DNA from: JBDSEG01 sp039920165
GTDB taxonomy: Bacteria > Pseudomonadota > Gammaproteobacteria > Burkholderiales > Burkholderiaceae_C
Assembly (NCBI GenBank): GCA_039920165.1
Contig: JBDSEG010000381.1
Coordinates: 1-12,718 of the forward strand
Length of the DNA stretch: 12,718 nt
Reading direction: 5' to 3'
Shown here: one piece after another, positions 1 through 6,573 of the stretch
How the letters are laid out: each line of letters starts with the position of its first letter
Numbering within the stretch: position 1 is the stretch's first letter
The notes under the pieces: model-generated
The model's database searches: none
The model's input: only the letters and a program-made list of their open reading frames with translations
What the model was told of the DNA's origin: nothing
Translations under genes and position numbers: made by a program

Positions 1-762
1 ATCGATACCAGCCATGTGTCGTACGTCCACCGCTACGAGGTCGACCACGATCCGATGCACCAGGGCACGATGGCCAACCACTACATCAAGGCCGACGGCA
101 ACGTCATCTTCGAGATCGAGAAGACGCCGTTCGGCCTCACGCTCTTCGGCCGGCGCAACGGCGAGGCCGACAGCTACTACTGGCGCATCACGCAGTGGCT
201 CTTCCCGTGGTTCACCCTCATCCCGCCGTTCGGCGACCACGCGCTCGGCGGCCACGCCTGGGTGCCGATCGACGACCACCACTGCTGGGCCTGGAGCATC
301 AACTGGCGCGCGACCGAACCCCTGCACGCCGACGAACGCGCCCACATGCGCTCCGGCCGCGGCATCCATTGCGAATACGAGGCCGGCAGCAATTTCCGGC
401 CGAAGCAGAACCGCGACAACGACTACCTCATCGACCGCCAGGCGCAGCGCGACAGGCGCAGCTTCAGCGGCGTCTTCGGCATCTCGGTGCAGGACTCGTC
501 GCTGCAGGAAAGCATGGGCTCGATCCAGGACCACGCGATCGAGAAGCTCCTGCCCACCGACCGCGGCATCGTGATGGCGCGGCGCATGCTGCACGGCGCC
601 GCCATCGCGCTCGAGCAGGACGGCGTCGATCCGCCCGCACTCGATGCCTCCGAGCAACGTGTGCGCGCCGCCGGCGTGCTGCTGCCGCGCGAGTCGAAGC
701 CGCAGGACTGGGCCAAGGTCCATCTGGCCGACGCGAGGGGAGAGCCGGTGTATTCGGTCTGA
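1..762 (+). CDS. Rieske-type aromatic ring-hydroxylating oxygenase, catalytic C-terminal part (5' end outside window)
   Basis: This is the catalytic domain of a Rieske non-heme iron oxygenase alpha subunit, which adds oxygen to an aromatic substrate using electrons from a separate reductase. The frame is open from base 1, so the N-terminal Rieske 2Fe-2S domain lies upstream of the window. The visible 253 residues begin at the iron site with D-T-S-H-V-S-Y-V-H, giving the family's D-x2-H-x4-H pattern (D2, H5, H10 of the fragment). The third iron ligand is probably D165 in the stretch SVQDSSLQESMG, about 155-160 residues later as expected. The following segment (SIQDHAIEKLLPTDRGIVMARRML, residues 174 onward) resembles phthalate 4,5-dioxygenase-like oxygenases. 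A GTG at 16 could be read as a start but lies between the two iron-binding histidines, so it is not the true start. A Bug receptor and an SDR follow on the same strand. The substrate cannot be read from the sequence; an aromatic carboxylate is an inference. Confidence 0.93.
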   Translation: MDTSHVSYVHRYEVDHDPMHQGTMANHYIKADGNVIFEIEKTPFGLTLFGRRNGEADSYYWRITQWLFPWFTLIPPFGDHALGGHAWVPIDDHHCWAWSINWRATEPLHADERAHMRSGRGIHCEYEAGSNFRPKQNRDNDYLIDRQAQRDRRSFSGVFGISVQDSSLQESMGSIQDHAIEKLLPTDRGIVMARRMLHGAAIALEQDGVDPPALDASEQRVRAAGVLLPRESKPQDWAKVHLADARGEPVYSV

Positions 763-792
763 ATTGCCATTGATTCGCTCGACGACTGTTTG

Positions 793-911
793 GACGCAAA
801 GGCGCGAAGGACGCGAAGTAAAAGCTCAAGGCTTTGTTCCTTTTTTCTTTCTTATTCTTCTACTTTCCGTCTTCTCTTTTTCTTCTTCGCGACCTTTGCG
901 TCATTTGCGCG
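793..911. repeat. Intergenic inverted-repeat element with pyrimidine-rich loop
   Basis: The left arm GACGCAAAGGCGCGAAG (793-809) pairs with the right arm CTTCGCGACCTTTGCGTC (885-902) over 17 bp with one bulged base. Each arm belongs to a run of three similar 8-9 base units: GACGCAAAG, GCGCGAAG, GACGCGAAG at 793-818, and CTTCGCGAC, CTTTGCGTC, ATTTGCGCG at 885-911. The loop contains a small AAAGC/GCTTT hairpin (821-835), then a tract at 837-888 with only three purines. The element fills most of the 206-base gap between the oxygenase stop and the Bug start. It has the look of a dispersed non-coding palindromic repeat rather than a promoter or a simple terminator; dispersion elsewhere in the genome cannot be tested here. 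Confidence 0.75.
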
Positions 912-968
912 TTCGCATCCGGTAACTTCGTTGCAGGCCCCACTCTCCCATCGATCAGGCAGACTCCC

Positions 969-1946
969 ATGCACCACCCACTCGTTCGCCGTTCACTGCT
1001 GACCGTCCTAGCCGCGACCTTGTTCGCCGGCACCGCCACTGCCCAGGAATGGTCGCCGACGAAGCCGGTGCGCATCGTCGTGCCGATCGTCGGCAGCACC
1101 AACGACGTGCTGGCGCGCCTCGTTGCGCCGGAGTTGCAGAAGGCGCTGGGGCAGACCGTGATCGTCGAGAACAAGGGCGGGGCGGGCGGCAATATCGGCG
1201 CCAACGAGGTCGCCAAATCGGCGCCTGATGGCCATACGCTGCTGATCGGCTTCAACGGGCCGATCGCGATCAACAAGACGCTCTTCGCCAACCTGCCGTA
1301 CGACCCGCAGAAGGACCTGGCGCCGATCACTCTCATGGTGACGGCGGCGCAATTCCTCGTCGTTCACCCCTCGGTGCCGGCCAGGAATGTGGCCGAGCTG
1401 GTCGCACTCGCCAAGGCCGACCCGAAGGCGCTGTCGTACGGCTCGGTCTCGGTCGGCAGCGCTTCCCACCTGACCATGGAGATGCTCAAGTCGGCGGCCA
1501 ACGTCAACCTGACCCACGTGCCGTACAAGGGCGCCGCGCCGGCCGTGGCCGACCTGATCGGCGGGCAGATCCAGGCTGCCTTCCTGGTGCCGGGCAACAT
1601 CTCGCAGTTCGCCAAGGACGGCAAGGCGCGGCTCCTTGCCTCGACCGGCGCGAAACGCTTCGCCTCCACACCCGAGCTGCCGACCATGATCGAGCAGGGC
1701 TACCCCGGCTTCGTCGCGCTGTCGTGGATCGGCTTTCTCGCGCCGGGCGGAACGCCGCAGCCGATCATCGACCGCTACAACAAGGAGATCGTTCGCATCC
1801 TCATGCAGCCCGAGATCCGCGCCCGGCTCGAACAGATGGAGTTCGAGCTCGTCGCCAGCACGCCCAAATATTTCGCCGACTGGATCGCCACCGAGATCGT
1901 TCGCTGGGGCACGATCATCAAGGCGACCGGCACCAAGGCCGAGTGA
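969..1946 (+). CDS. Bug-family (TctC-like) periplasmic solute-binding protein
   Basis: This is a tripartite tricarboxylate transporter family receptor, a periplasmic protein that captures small carboxylates. It has 325 residues, the usual family length. The start at 969 gives a standard signal peptide: Arg-Arg at residues 7-8, a hydrophobic core at 9-20, and cleavage probably after ATA (residue 25), before QEWSPTKPVRIVVP. Family signatures follow in order: the early V-G-S-T-N-D-V-L-A-R loop, VENKGGAGGNIGANEVAKSAPDG, HVPYKGAAPAVADLIGGQIQ, and PELPTMIEQGYPGF. An in-frame ATG at 834 would add residues encoded by the pyrimidine tract and would destroy the signal peptide position, so it is rejected. 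The ribosome site is weak. No TctA/TctB membrane genes are nearby, which is common for Bug receptors in Burkholderiales. Its place between an oxygenase and an SDR suggests that it binds the substrate of that pathway; this is inferred. Confidence 0.95.
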   Translation: MHHPLVRRSLLTVLAATLFAGTATAQEWSPTKPVRIVVPIVGSTNDVLARLVAPELQKALGQTVIVENKGGAGGNIGANEVAKSAPDGHTLLIGFNGPIAINKTLFANLPYDPQKDLAPITLMVTAAQFLVVHPSVPARNVAELVALAKADPKALSYGSVSVGSASHLTMEMLKSAANVNLTHVPYKGAAPAVADLIGGQIQAAFLVPGNISQFAKDGKARLLASTGAKRFASTPELPTMIEQGYPGFVALSWIGFLAPGGTPQPIIDRYNKEIVRILMQPEIRARLEQMEFELVASTPKYFADWIATEIVRWGTIIKATGTKAE

Positions 1947-1947
1947 G

Positions 1948-2742
1948 ATGCCAGGCTCGCAGACGAGCGGCACTCGCCTGGCCGGCAAGGCCGCGCTGAT
2001 TACCGGCGGCGGGGCCGGCATCGGCGCCGCGACGGCGCGCATCTTCTGCGCCGAGGGCGCGGCGGTACTGCTGGTCGATCACGATGCTGCGGCGCTCGCG
2101 CGCAGTGCCGACGCGATCGAAGCGGCGCAGCCCGGCGCGCACGTCAGCACCTTCGAAGCCGATGTGGCCGATGCCGAACGAACGGCGCAGGCCGTCGCCG
2201 CAGCGCTCGACGCGTTCGGCCGGCTCGACGTGCTGGTTAACAACGCGGCGATGCGGGTGCCGGTCGCGCTCGCCGACGCCACGCCCGCGCAGTGGCAGGC
2301 CATCGTCGGCGTCAACCTGATCGGCGCCGCCGCGTGTGCGCGCGCCGCGCTGCCGGCGCTGCGGCGTGCGGGCCGGGGCGCGATCGTCAATGTGGCGTCC
2401 TGCTATGCCGTCGCGGGGCGTTCCAACATGGGCTTGTACGACGCCACCAAGGCGGCGCTGCTGGCGCTCACGCGAACGCTCGCGCACGAGGAAGCCGCGC
2501 ACGGCGTACGCGCGAATGCCGTGTGCCCCGGATCGACGCTGACCGACTTTCATCTGGCGCGCGCCCGCGCCGCGAGGGTCGATCCGGCGGTGCTCGCGCA
2601 GCAGCGCCAGGACACGTCGCTGCTGCGCCGCTGGGCTGCGCCCGACGAGATCGCGTGGCCCATCCTCTGGCTGGCGAGCGACGAAGCCTCGTTCGTCACC
2701 GGCGCGACGCTGATGGTCGACGGCGGGCTGTCGATCGTCTGA
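1948..2742 (+). CDS. SDR-family NAD(P)-dependent oxidoreductase
   Basis: This is a classical short-chain dehydrogenase/reductase of 264 residues with a Rossmann fold. The cofactor motif TGGGAGIG is at residues 19-26, and an Asp at 44 at the end of the second beta strand suggests NAD(H) preference. The NNAA motif is at 98-101. The catalytic set is N123, S151, Y164 and K168 (YDATK). The C terminus has the usual TGATLMVDGG ending. The ATG lies one base after the Bug stop codon (TGA-G-ATG), so the two genes are almost certainly co-transcribed and probably translationally coupled. Next to a ring-hydroxylating oxygenase, a plausible job is oxidation of a dihydrodiol or an alcohol intermediate, but FabG-like SDRs are too diverse to name a substrate. 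Confidence 0.95.
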   Translation: MPGSQTSGTRLAGKAALITGGGAGIGAATARIFCAEGAAVLLVDHDAAALARSADAIEAAQPGAHVSTFEADVADAERTAQAVAAALDAFGRLDVLVNNAAMRVPVALADATPAQWQAIVGVNLIGAAACARAALPALRRAGRGAIVNVASCYAVAGRSNMGLYDATKAALLALTRTLAHEEAAHGVRANAVCPGSTLTDFHLARARAARVDPAVLAQQRQDTSLLRRWAAPDEIAWPILWLASDEASFVTGATLMVDGGLSIV

Positions 2743-2746
2743 GGCG

Positions 2747-2768
2747 GCTGATCGGTCGATCTATCAGC
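2747..2768. terminator. Weak hairpin between convergent SDR and EamA genes
   Basis: GCTGAT (2747-2752) pairs with ATCAGC (2763-2768) around a 10-base loop in the 54-base gap between two converging stop codons. There is no T-tract on either strand, so function as a bidirectional terminator is only suggested by position. Confidence 0.3.
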
Positions 2769-2796
2769 GTGACGCGGTCGACTCGGCGGCGCGTGG

Positions 2797-3705
2797 TCAG
2801 CCCGCCGCCGGCGTGACGCGCGGTCGCAGCAGCGCGAGCGACAGCGATCCGACGCAGCACAGCATCGCCGCGAGCTGGATGGCGCCGAGCGGCTCGCCGT
2901 GCACGATGGCGCCGGAGACCATCGCGACCACCGGAACCAGGATCGAGCCGAGCCCCGCCACGTTGGTCGGCAGCAGGCCCACGATGGCGAACCAGCAGAC
3001 GTTGCCGATGCACATCGGCACCAGTGTGATGTAGGTGATGACGGCGATGCTCGTCCAAGAGGGCATGAACCAGCGGTGGTCGCCGAGCAGCCACGCGCCG
3101 ATGGCCAGCGGCACGCCCGTGGCGAGCAGTTGCCAGCCAGTGAGCACCGTGGCCGGCACAGCGACCGTGCTGCGCTTGAGGATCAGCGTGCCGATCGCCC
3201 AGCACAGCCCGGCCAGCAGGCCGAGCGCCAGGCCCATCGGCGCGCGCGCGTAGGCGGCGAAGCTCGGCACCATCAGCAGCGTCACCGACAGCGCGCCGAG
3301 CGCGACCGCCATCATCAGCCGGCCCGACAACTGCTCGCCAAGCACCGCCCAGGAGATCAGCGCCGCCCACAAGGGCATGGTGAAGCCGAGAACCGCCGAC
3401 TGGCCGGACGGGATCATGATCGCCGAGTAGGTGCTCGCGATATTCCAGACGACGAGGTAGAACACCGTCGCGCTGGCGAGCGTCGGCCAGTGGCGGCGCG
3501 GGATGTGCAGCGACTGGCCGCGAGCGCGGGCGATCGCCAGCAGCGAGGCACCGGCGACCACGACCGCGACCGCGCGGAACGTCCAGACCGAAACCTCTCG
3601 GACCGCCAGCGCGAACAGCGGCCAGTTGGTGCCCCAGACGAGCGTAAGGATGGCCAGCAGAACGAGGGCGCGCGGCGGGATCGGGGCGGAAGCGGTCGGC
3701 GGCAT
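2797..3705 (-). CDS. EamA/DMT-family transporter
   Basis: This is an inner-membrane protein of 302 residues in the drug/metabolite transporter superfamily, which exports small metabolites or amino acids. It shows ten strongly hydrophobic segments and two EamA halves, about residues 13-135 and 155-292. The first begins with the typical LVWGTNWP; each half ends near a family-like acidic element (PLWAALISWAVLGEQLS and LVPVVAMVSGAIVHGEPL). The start at 3705 is followed by a short Pro-rich cytoplasmic leader before the first helix. It converges on the SDR with a 54-base gap, so it is a separate transcription unit. The substrate is not inferable. Confidence 0.93.
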   Translation of the reverse strand: MPPTASAPIPPRALVLLAILTLVWGTNWPLFALAVREVSVWTFRAVAVVVAGASLLAIARARGQSLHIPRRHWPTLASATVFYLVVWNIASTYSAIMIPSGQSAVLGFTMPLWAALISWAVLGEQLSGRLMMAVALGALSVTLLMVPSFAAYARAPMGLALGLLAGLCWAIGTLILKRSTVAVPATVLTGWQLLATGVPLAIGAWLLGDHRWFMPSWTSIAVITYITLVPMCIGNVCWFAIVGLLPTNVAGLGSILVPVVAMVSGAIVHGEPLGAIQLAAMLCCVGSLSLALLRPRVTPAAG

Positions 3706-3740
3706 GCCGGGGCGACTCTAACCGCGGCGCGCCGACACCG

Positions 3741-3785
3741 CTTTCACAGATCTTTACCGGTCGGCCACCGGCGCTTCACCGGCCG
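3741..3785 (+). promoter_or_regulatory. Candidate operator: 11-bp direct repeats
   Basis: The pentamer ACCGG starts at 3756, 3767 and 3778, exactly 11 bases apart each time. In the best phase the units are CTTTCACAGAT (3741), CTTTACCGGTC (3752), GGCCACCGGCG (3763) and CTTCACCGGCC (3774), giving a rough consensus CTTYACCGGYC. Spacing of 11 bp is typical of tandem sites for OmpR/PhoB-class regulators, and such a regulator is encoded 0.7 kb downstream. The array lies 52-96 bases before the LTXXQ gene's ATG. Binding is inferred. Confidence 0.45.
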
Positions 3786-3824
3786 CTTCGACCATGCAAG
3801 CACTGGGCAATCAGGCCCATATAC

Positions 3825-3830
3825 AAGGAG
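3825..3830 (+). promoter_or_regulatory. Strong Shine-Dalgarno for the LTXXQ gene
   Basis: AAGGAG lies six bases before the ATG at 3837. It is the best ribosome site in the window and fixes this start against the other in-frame possibilities. Confidence 0.85.
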
Positions 3831-3836
3831 TGAAAA

Positions 3837-4388
3837 ATGGGTCAGTCATTCAGAGGCCGGGCCGCGGCCCACGTCAGCCCGCGCGGCGTTCGCCTGATGC
3901 TGGTCGGTTTGCTGGTCGCCGGTGCGGCCGCCGTCAGCGTTCCGGCCTGGTCGCAGGGCGGTGAAAGCCACCGCATGGGAGGCCACCACGCGATGCACGG
4001 CGGCGGCATGGGCGACGGCATGCGCATGGGCGAGCGCATGCTCGACGCGGTGAACGCGACCGACGCCCAGCGCGCGCAGATCAAGCAGATCATGCAGGCC
4101 GCGCGCGACGACCTGAAGGCGCAGCGCGATGCCAACCGCGGCCTGCGCGAGCGCAGCCTGCAGATCTTCGCAGCGCCGACAGTCGACGCCGCCCAGGCCG
4201 AGTCGGTGCGCCAGCAGATGATCGCCCAGCACGACGCGAGCAGCCGGCGCATGCTGCAGGCGATGCTCGACGCGAGCCGCGTGCTCACGCCTGAGCAGCG
4301 CGCCAAGCTTGCTGAGCGCGTGAAAGAGCGCACCGCGCGCATGCAGGAGCACATGCAGCGTCACCAGGGCGACGCGGCCCGCAAGTGA
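3837..4388 (+). CDS. LTXXQ-motif periplasmic protein (Spy/CpxP/ZraP-like) with His/Met-rich segment
   Basis: This is a small periplasmic helical protein of 183 residues in the Spy/CpxP group, whose members act as chaperones or metal-binding partners of envelope stress sensors. An N-terminal signal segment (hydrophobic about residues 19-35) is followed by a probable cleavage near residue 39. Residues 45-68 are rich in His and Met (H45, H50, H51, H54; M47, M53, M58, M62, M64, M68) separated by Gly, which suggests copper, silver, zinc or nickel binding. The rest is highly charged and helical, with the family motif LTPEQR at 150-155 and a second H/M cluster near the C terminus. It is followed by a terminator and then a response regulator and kinase, the arrangement expected of a CpxP-like accessory of a two-component system. 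The metal role is inferred; Spy, CpxP and ZraP cannot be separated by eye. Confidence 0.88.
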   Translation: MGQSFRGRAAAHVSPRGVRLMLVGLLVAGAAAVSVPAWSQGGESHRMGGHHAMHGGGMGDGMRMGERMLDAVNATDAQRAQIKQIMQAARDDLKAQRDANRGLRERSLQIFAAPTVDAAQAESVRQQMIAQHDASSRRMLQAMLDASRVLTPEQRAKLAERVKERTARMQEHMQRHQGDAARK

Positions 4389-4389
4389 A

Positions 4390-4407
4390 CTGTCGCTGAG
4401 CTGTCGC
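4390..4407 (+). promoter_or_regulatory. Pho-box-like direct repeat upstream of the two-component operon
   Basis: CTGTCGC occurs at 4390-4396 and again at 4401-4407, an 11-base period. The layout matches the known E. coli Pho box, in which CTGTCAT-type units repeat every 11 bp, although the final bases differ. It begins just after the LTXXQ stop codon and lies about 100 bases before the regulator's start, so it is a candidate autoregulatory site. A weak -10-like TATCCT is at 4435-4440. Confidence 0.4.
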
Positions 4408-4450
4408 AACACGGCGCCGGGGATGGCAGGTCGCTATCCTTCGGCACCGA

Positions 4451-4490
4451 ACGCGCCTCGCGGTTCGCGCCGCGAGGCGTTTGCTTTTTC
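4451..4490 (+). terminator. Intrinsic terminator between LTXXQ gene and response regulator
   Basis: CGCCTCGCGG (4454-4463) and CCGCGAGGCG (4470-4479) form a perfect 10-bp GC-rich stem with a 6-base loop, followed by TTTGCTTTTT (4480-4489). This is a textbook rho-independent terminator for the LTXXQ gene. The T-tract ends about 13 bases before the regulator's ATG at 4503, so it could also act as an attenuator on the downstream operon. Confidence 0.88.
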
Positions 4491-4502
4491 AATCCGGCCA
4501 CC

Positions 4503-5216
4503 ATGTCCGCTGCCCGACTCCTGCTGATCGACGACGATGCCCGGCTCTCGACGATGGTCGGCGACTATCTCGGTCAGGCCGGCTTCGAGGTCGTGCTCGC
4601 GGGTTCGCTCGCGGCGGGCCGCGAGCGGCTGGCCAACGAGAATTTCGACGCCCTCGTGCTCGACCTGATGCTGCCCGATGGCGACGGCCTCGATCTGTGC
4701 CGCGAGCTGCGCGCCAGCCCGCGCACACGCACGCTGCCGCTGCTCATGCTGACGGCGCGCGGCGAGCCGCTGGACCGCATCGTCGGGCTCGAACTCGGTG
4801 CCGACGACTACCTCGGCAAGCCGTTCGAGCCGCGCGAGTTGCAGGCACGCGTGAAAGCCTTGCTGCGTCGCGCTGCCCAGCCGGTCGCCGGTGCAGACGA
4901 CGTGCTGCGCTTCGGCCGCCTCGAGATCGACCTCGGCGCGCGCATCGCGCGGCTGTCGGGCCAGGTCTGCGATCTCACCGGCCACCAGTTCGACCTGCTC
5001 GTCGTGCTGGCGCAAAGCCCGGGCCGGGTGCTCTCGCGCGACCAGATCATGGACTCGCTCAAGGGCCATCCGCTCGAAGCCTTCGACCGTTCGATCGATG
5101 TCCACATCTCGCGCATCCGGTCGGTGATCGAGGACGATCCGAAAGCGCCGCGTCGGGTGCTGACGGTGCGCGGCGCGGGCTATGTCTTCGCGAAGAAGCA
5201 GGATGGCGACGGCTGA
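4503..5216 (+). CDS. OmpR/PhoB-family response regulator
   Basis: This is a two-component transcription factor of 237 residues. The receiver domain occupies about residues 4-118: acidic pocket D10-D12, phospho-acceptor D54 in LVLDLMLPDGDG, switch residue T84 in LMLTARGE, and K106 in the GKPF motif. A winged-helix DNA-binding domain follows (about 135-233), with the recognition-helix region FDRSIDVHISRIRSVIE and the C-terminal hairpin VRGAGYVFAK. All catalytic residues are present. No clear Shine-Dalgarno precedes the ATG; a terminator hairpin sits immediately upstream. The histidine kinase starts 27 bases after the stop, which indicates one operon. The nearby LTXXQ gene suggests a CpxR-like role in envelope or metal stress, but the class alone does not prove this. 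Confidence 0.96.
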   Translation: MSAARLLLIDDDARLSTMVGDYLGQAGFEVVLAGSLAAGRERLANENFDALVLDLMLPDGDGLDLCRELRASPRTRTLPLLMLTARGEPLDRIVGLELGADDYLGKPFEPRELQARVKALLRRAAQPVAGADDVLRFGRLEIDLGARIARLSGQVCDLTGHQFDLLVVLAQSPGRVLSRDQIMDSLKGHPLEAFDRSIDVHISRIRSVIEDDPKAPRRVLTVRGAGYVFAKKQDGDG

Positions 5217-5243
5217 GTCCGCGGCGCGGCGCGCGCACGCCCG

Positions 5244-6572
5244 ATGAAGTCGCTTTACCTTCGCATCTATCTCACCCTGGTGGTGGTGCTGGCGCTGTTC
5301 GCGTTTGGTTCGGGCTATGTGTTCCAGCACGAGATCGAGCAGGAGCGCGGGCGCTCCGAAGGCATGCTGGGCGAGCGCATGGCGGCCTGGGGCGAACTGA
5401 TCCAGCGCTCGCTGCCGGCGGTCGACGAACCGGCGGCCGAACAGGTCGAGGCGCTGCAGGACTGGTCCAAGCGACTGCGCGTGCCTCTCGCGCTCGACAG
5501 CCCGAGCGGCGAACGCATCGGCGCCTCGGAATCGTTCAAACGCCGTCAGGCCGAAGGCGCGTCGAACGGCGTCCCGGTGCGGCTGGACGACGGCCGCACG
5601 CTGTGGATCCTGCGCTTCGGACCGCGCGCCGCCGGCGCGCGGGCACGTGGGCCTGGTGGCCCGGCCGGCCCGCCCCCGCTGCCCTTCGTGCCGCGCGACT
5701 GGCAGCGTGGCGTCGGCCTCGCGGTCCTGCTCGCGATCCTTTTCGTCGCGGTGGCGATCGGCGCGCTGCCGGTGGTCCGGCGCCTCACGCGCCGGCTCGA
5801 GGCGCTCAAGCTCGGCGTGGACCGCTTCGGCGCGGGCGAACTCCACCAGCGGGTCGAGGTCAGCGGGCACGACGAGGTCGCCGCGGTGGCGGCGAGCTTC
5901 AACCTCGCCGCCTCGCGCGTCGAGGCGCTGGTGCGCTCGCACCAGTCGCTGCTCGCGAATGCGAGCCACGAGTTGCGCTCGCCACTGGCGCGCATGCAGA
6001 TGGCGGTTTCGATGCTCGACGATGCCACACCGCAGCGGCGCGAGGCGCTCAAGCGCGAGATCCAGACCAATGTCGCCGAGCTCGATGCGCTGGTCGAAGA
6101 GGTGCTGCTGGCAAGCCGGCTCGATGCGGCGGCGACCGAGGTCGCGCAGGACAAGGTCGACCTGCTCGCGCTGCTGGCGGAAGAAGCGGCGCGCGTCGAT
6201 GCCGCGGTTGAAGGCAGTGCGCGCACCCTCGTCGGCGACGAGCGGCTGTTGCGCCGCGCCTTGCGCAACCTGCTCGAGAATGCGCGGCGCTACGGCGGCG
6301 CCGAGGTGCATGTCGAACTGGTCCAGCCGCCCGGCACGCCGCGCGTCGAAATCCGCGTCTGCGACCGCGGTCCGGGCGTTCCACCGGATATGCGTGAGCG
6401 CATCTTCGAGCCGTTCTTCCGCCTGCCCGGCCACGCCGAGCAGGCCGGCGGCGTCGGCCTCGGCCTGAGCCTGGTCAAGCAGATCGCGCAGGCGCACCGC
6501 GGCAGCGTGCGCTGCGAGGCGCGCGAGGGCGGTGGTAGCTGCTTCGTGATCGAACTGCCGATACGGGACTGA
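5244..6572 (+). CDS. Sensor histidine kinase, partner of the upstream regulator
   Basis: This is a membrane histidine kinase of 442 residues. Membrane segment 1 is about residues 6-27; a periplasmic sensor region of roughly 125 residues (28-154) ends in a Gly/Pro/Arg-rich stretch (126-147). Membrane segment 2 is about 155-178, and a HAMP linker follows to about 230. The phospho-acceptor is H242 in SHELRSPLARMQ, close to the CpxA/EnvZ style of H-box. The ATPase domain shows the N box (N342, N346 in RNLLENARRYG), G1 (DRGPGVP, 374-380), the F box (IFEPFFR), and G2 (GVGLGLSLVKQI, 403 onward). The periplasmic part has no PAS domain I can recognise. Its stop lies one base from the stop of the opposing MATE gene. 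The signal is unknown; envelope or metal stress is inferred from the neighbouring LTXXQ protein. Confidence 0.95.
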   Translation: MKSLYLRIYLTLVVVLALFAFGSGYVFQHEIEQERGRSEGMLGERMAAWGELIQRSLPAVDEPAAEQVEALQDWSKRLRVPLALDSPSGERIGASESFKRRQAEGASNGVPVRLDDGRTLWILRFGPRAAGARARGPGGPAGPPPLPFVPRDWQRGVGLAVLLAILFVAVAIGALPVVRRLTRRLEALKLGVDRFGAGELHQRVEVSGHDEVAAVAASFNLAASRVEALVRSHQSLLANASHELRSPLARMQMAVSMLDDATPQRREALKREIQTNVAELDALVEEVLLASRLDAAATEVAQDKVDLLALLAEEAARVDAAVEGSARTLVGDERLLRRALRNLLENARRYGGAEVHVELVQPPGTPRVEIRVCDRGPGVPPDMRERIFEPFFRLPGHAEQAGGVGLGLSLVKQIAQAHRGSVRCEAREGGGSCFVIELPIRD

Positions 6573-6573
6573 T

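Noticed and set aside
834..968. N-terminal extension of the Bug receptor from an ATG at 834
   Set aside because: It would be encoded by the pyrimidine tract of the inverted repeat and would put a second hydrophobic stretch before a complete signal peptide at 969.
3811..3826. TATACA as a -10 box for the LTXXQ gene
   Set aside because: It overlaps the Shine-Dalgarno, which would remove the ribosome site from the transcript, and no matching -35 box was found.
2899..3897. 332-codon plus-strand frame antisense to the EamA gene
   Set aside because: Low-complexity His/Arg/Asp-rich translation, antisense to a clear membrane protein and overlapping the start of the LTXXQ gene.
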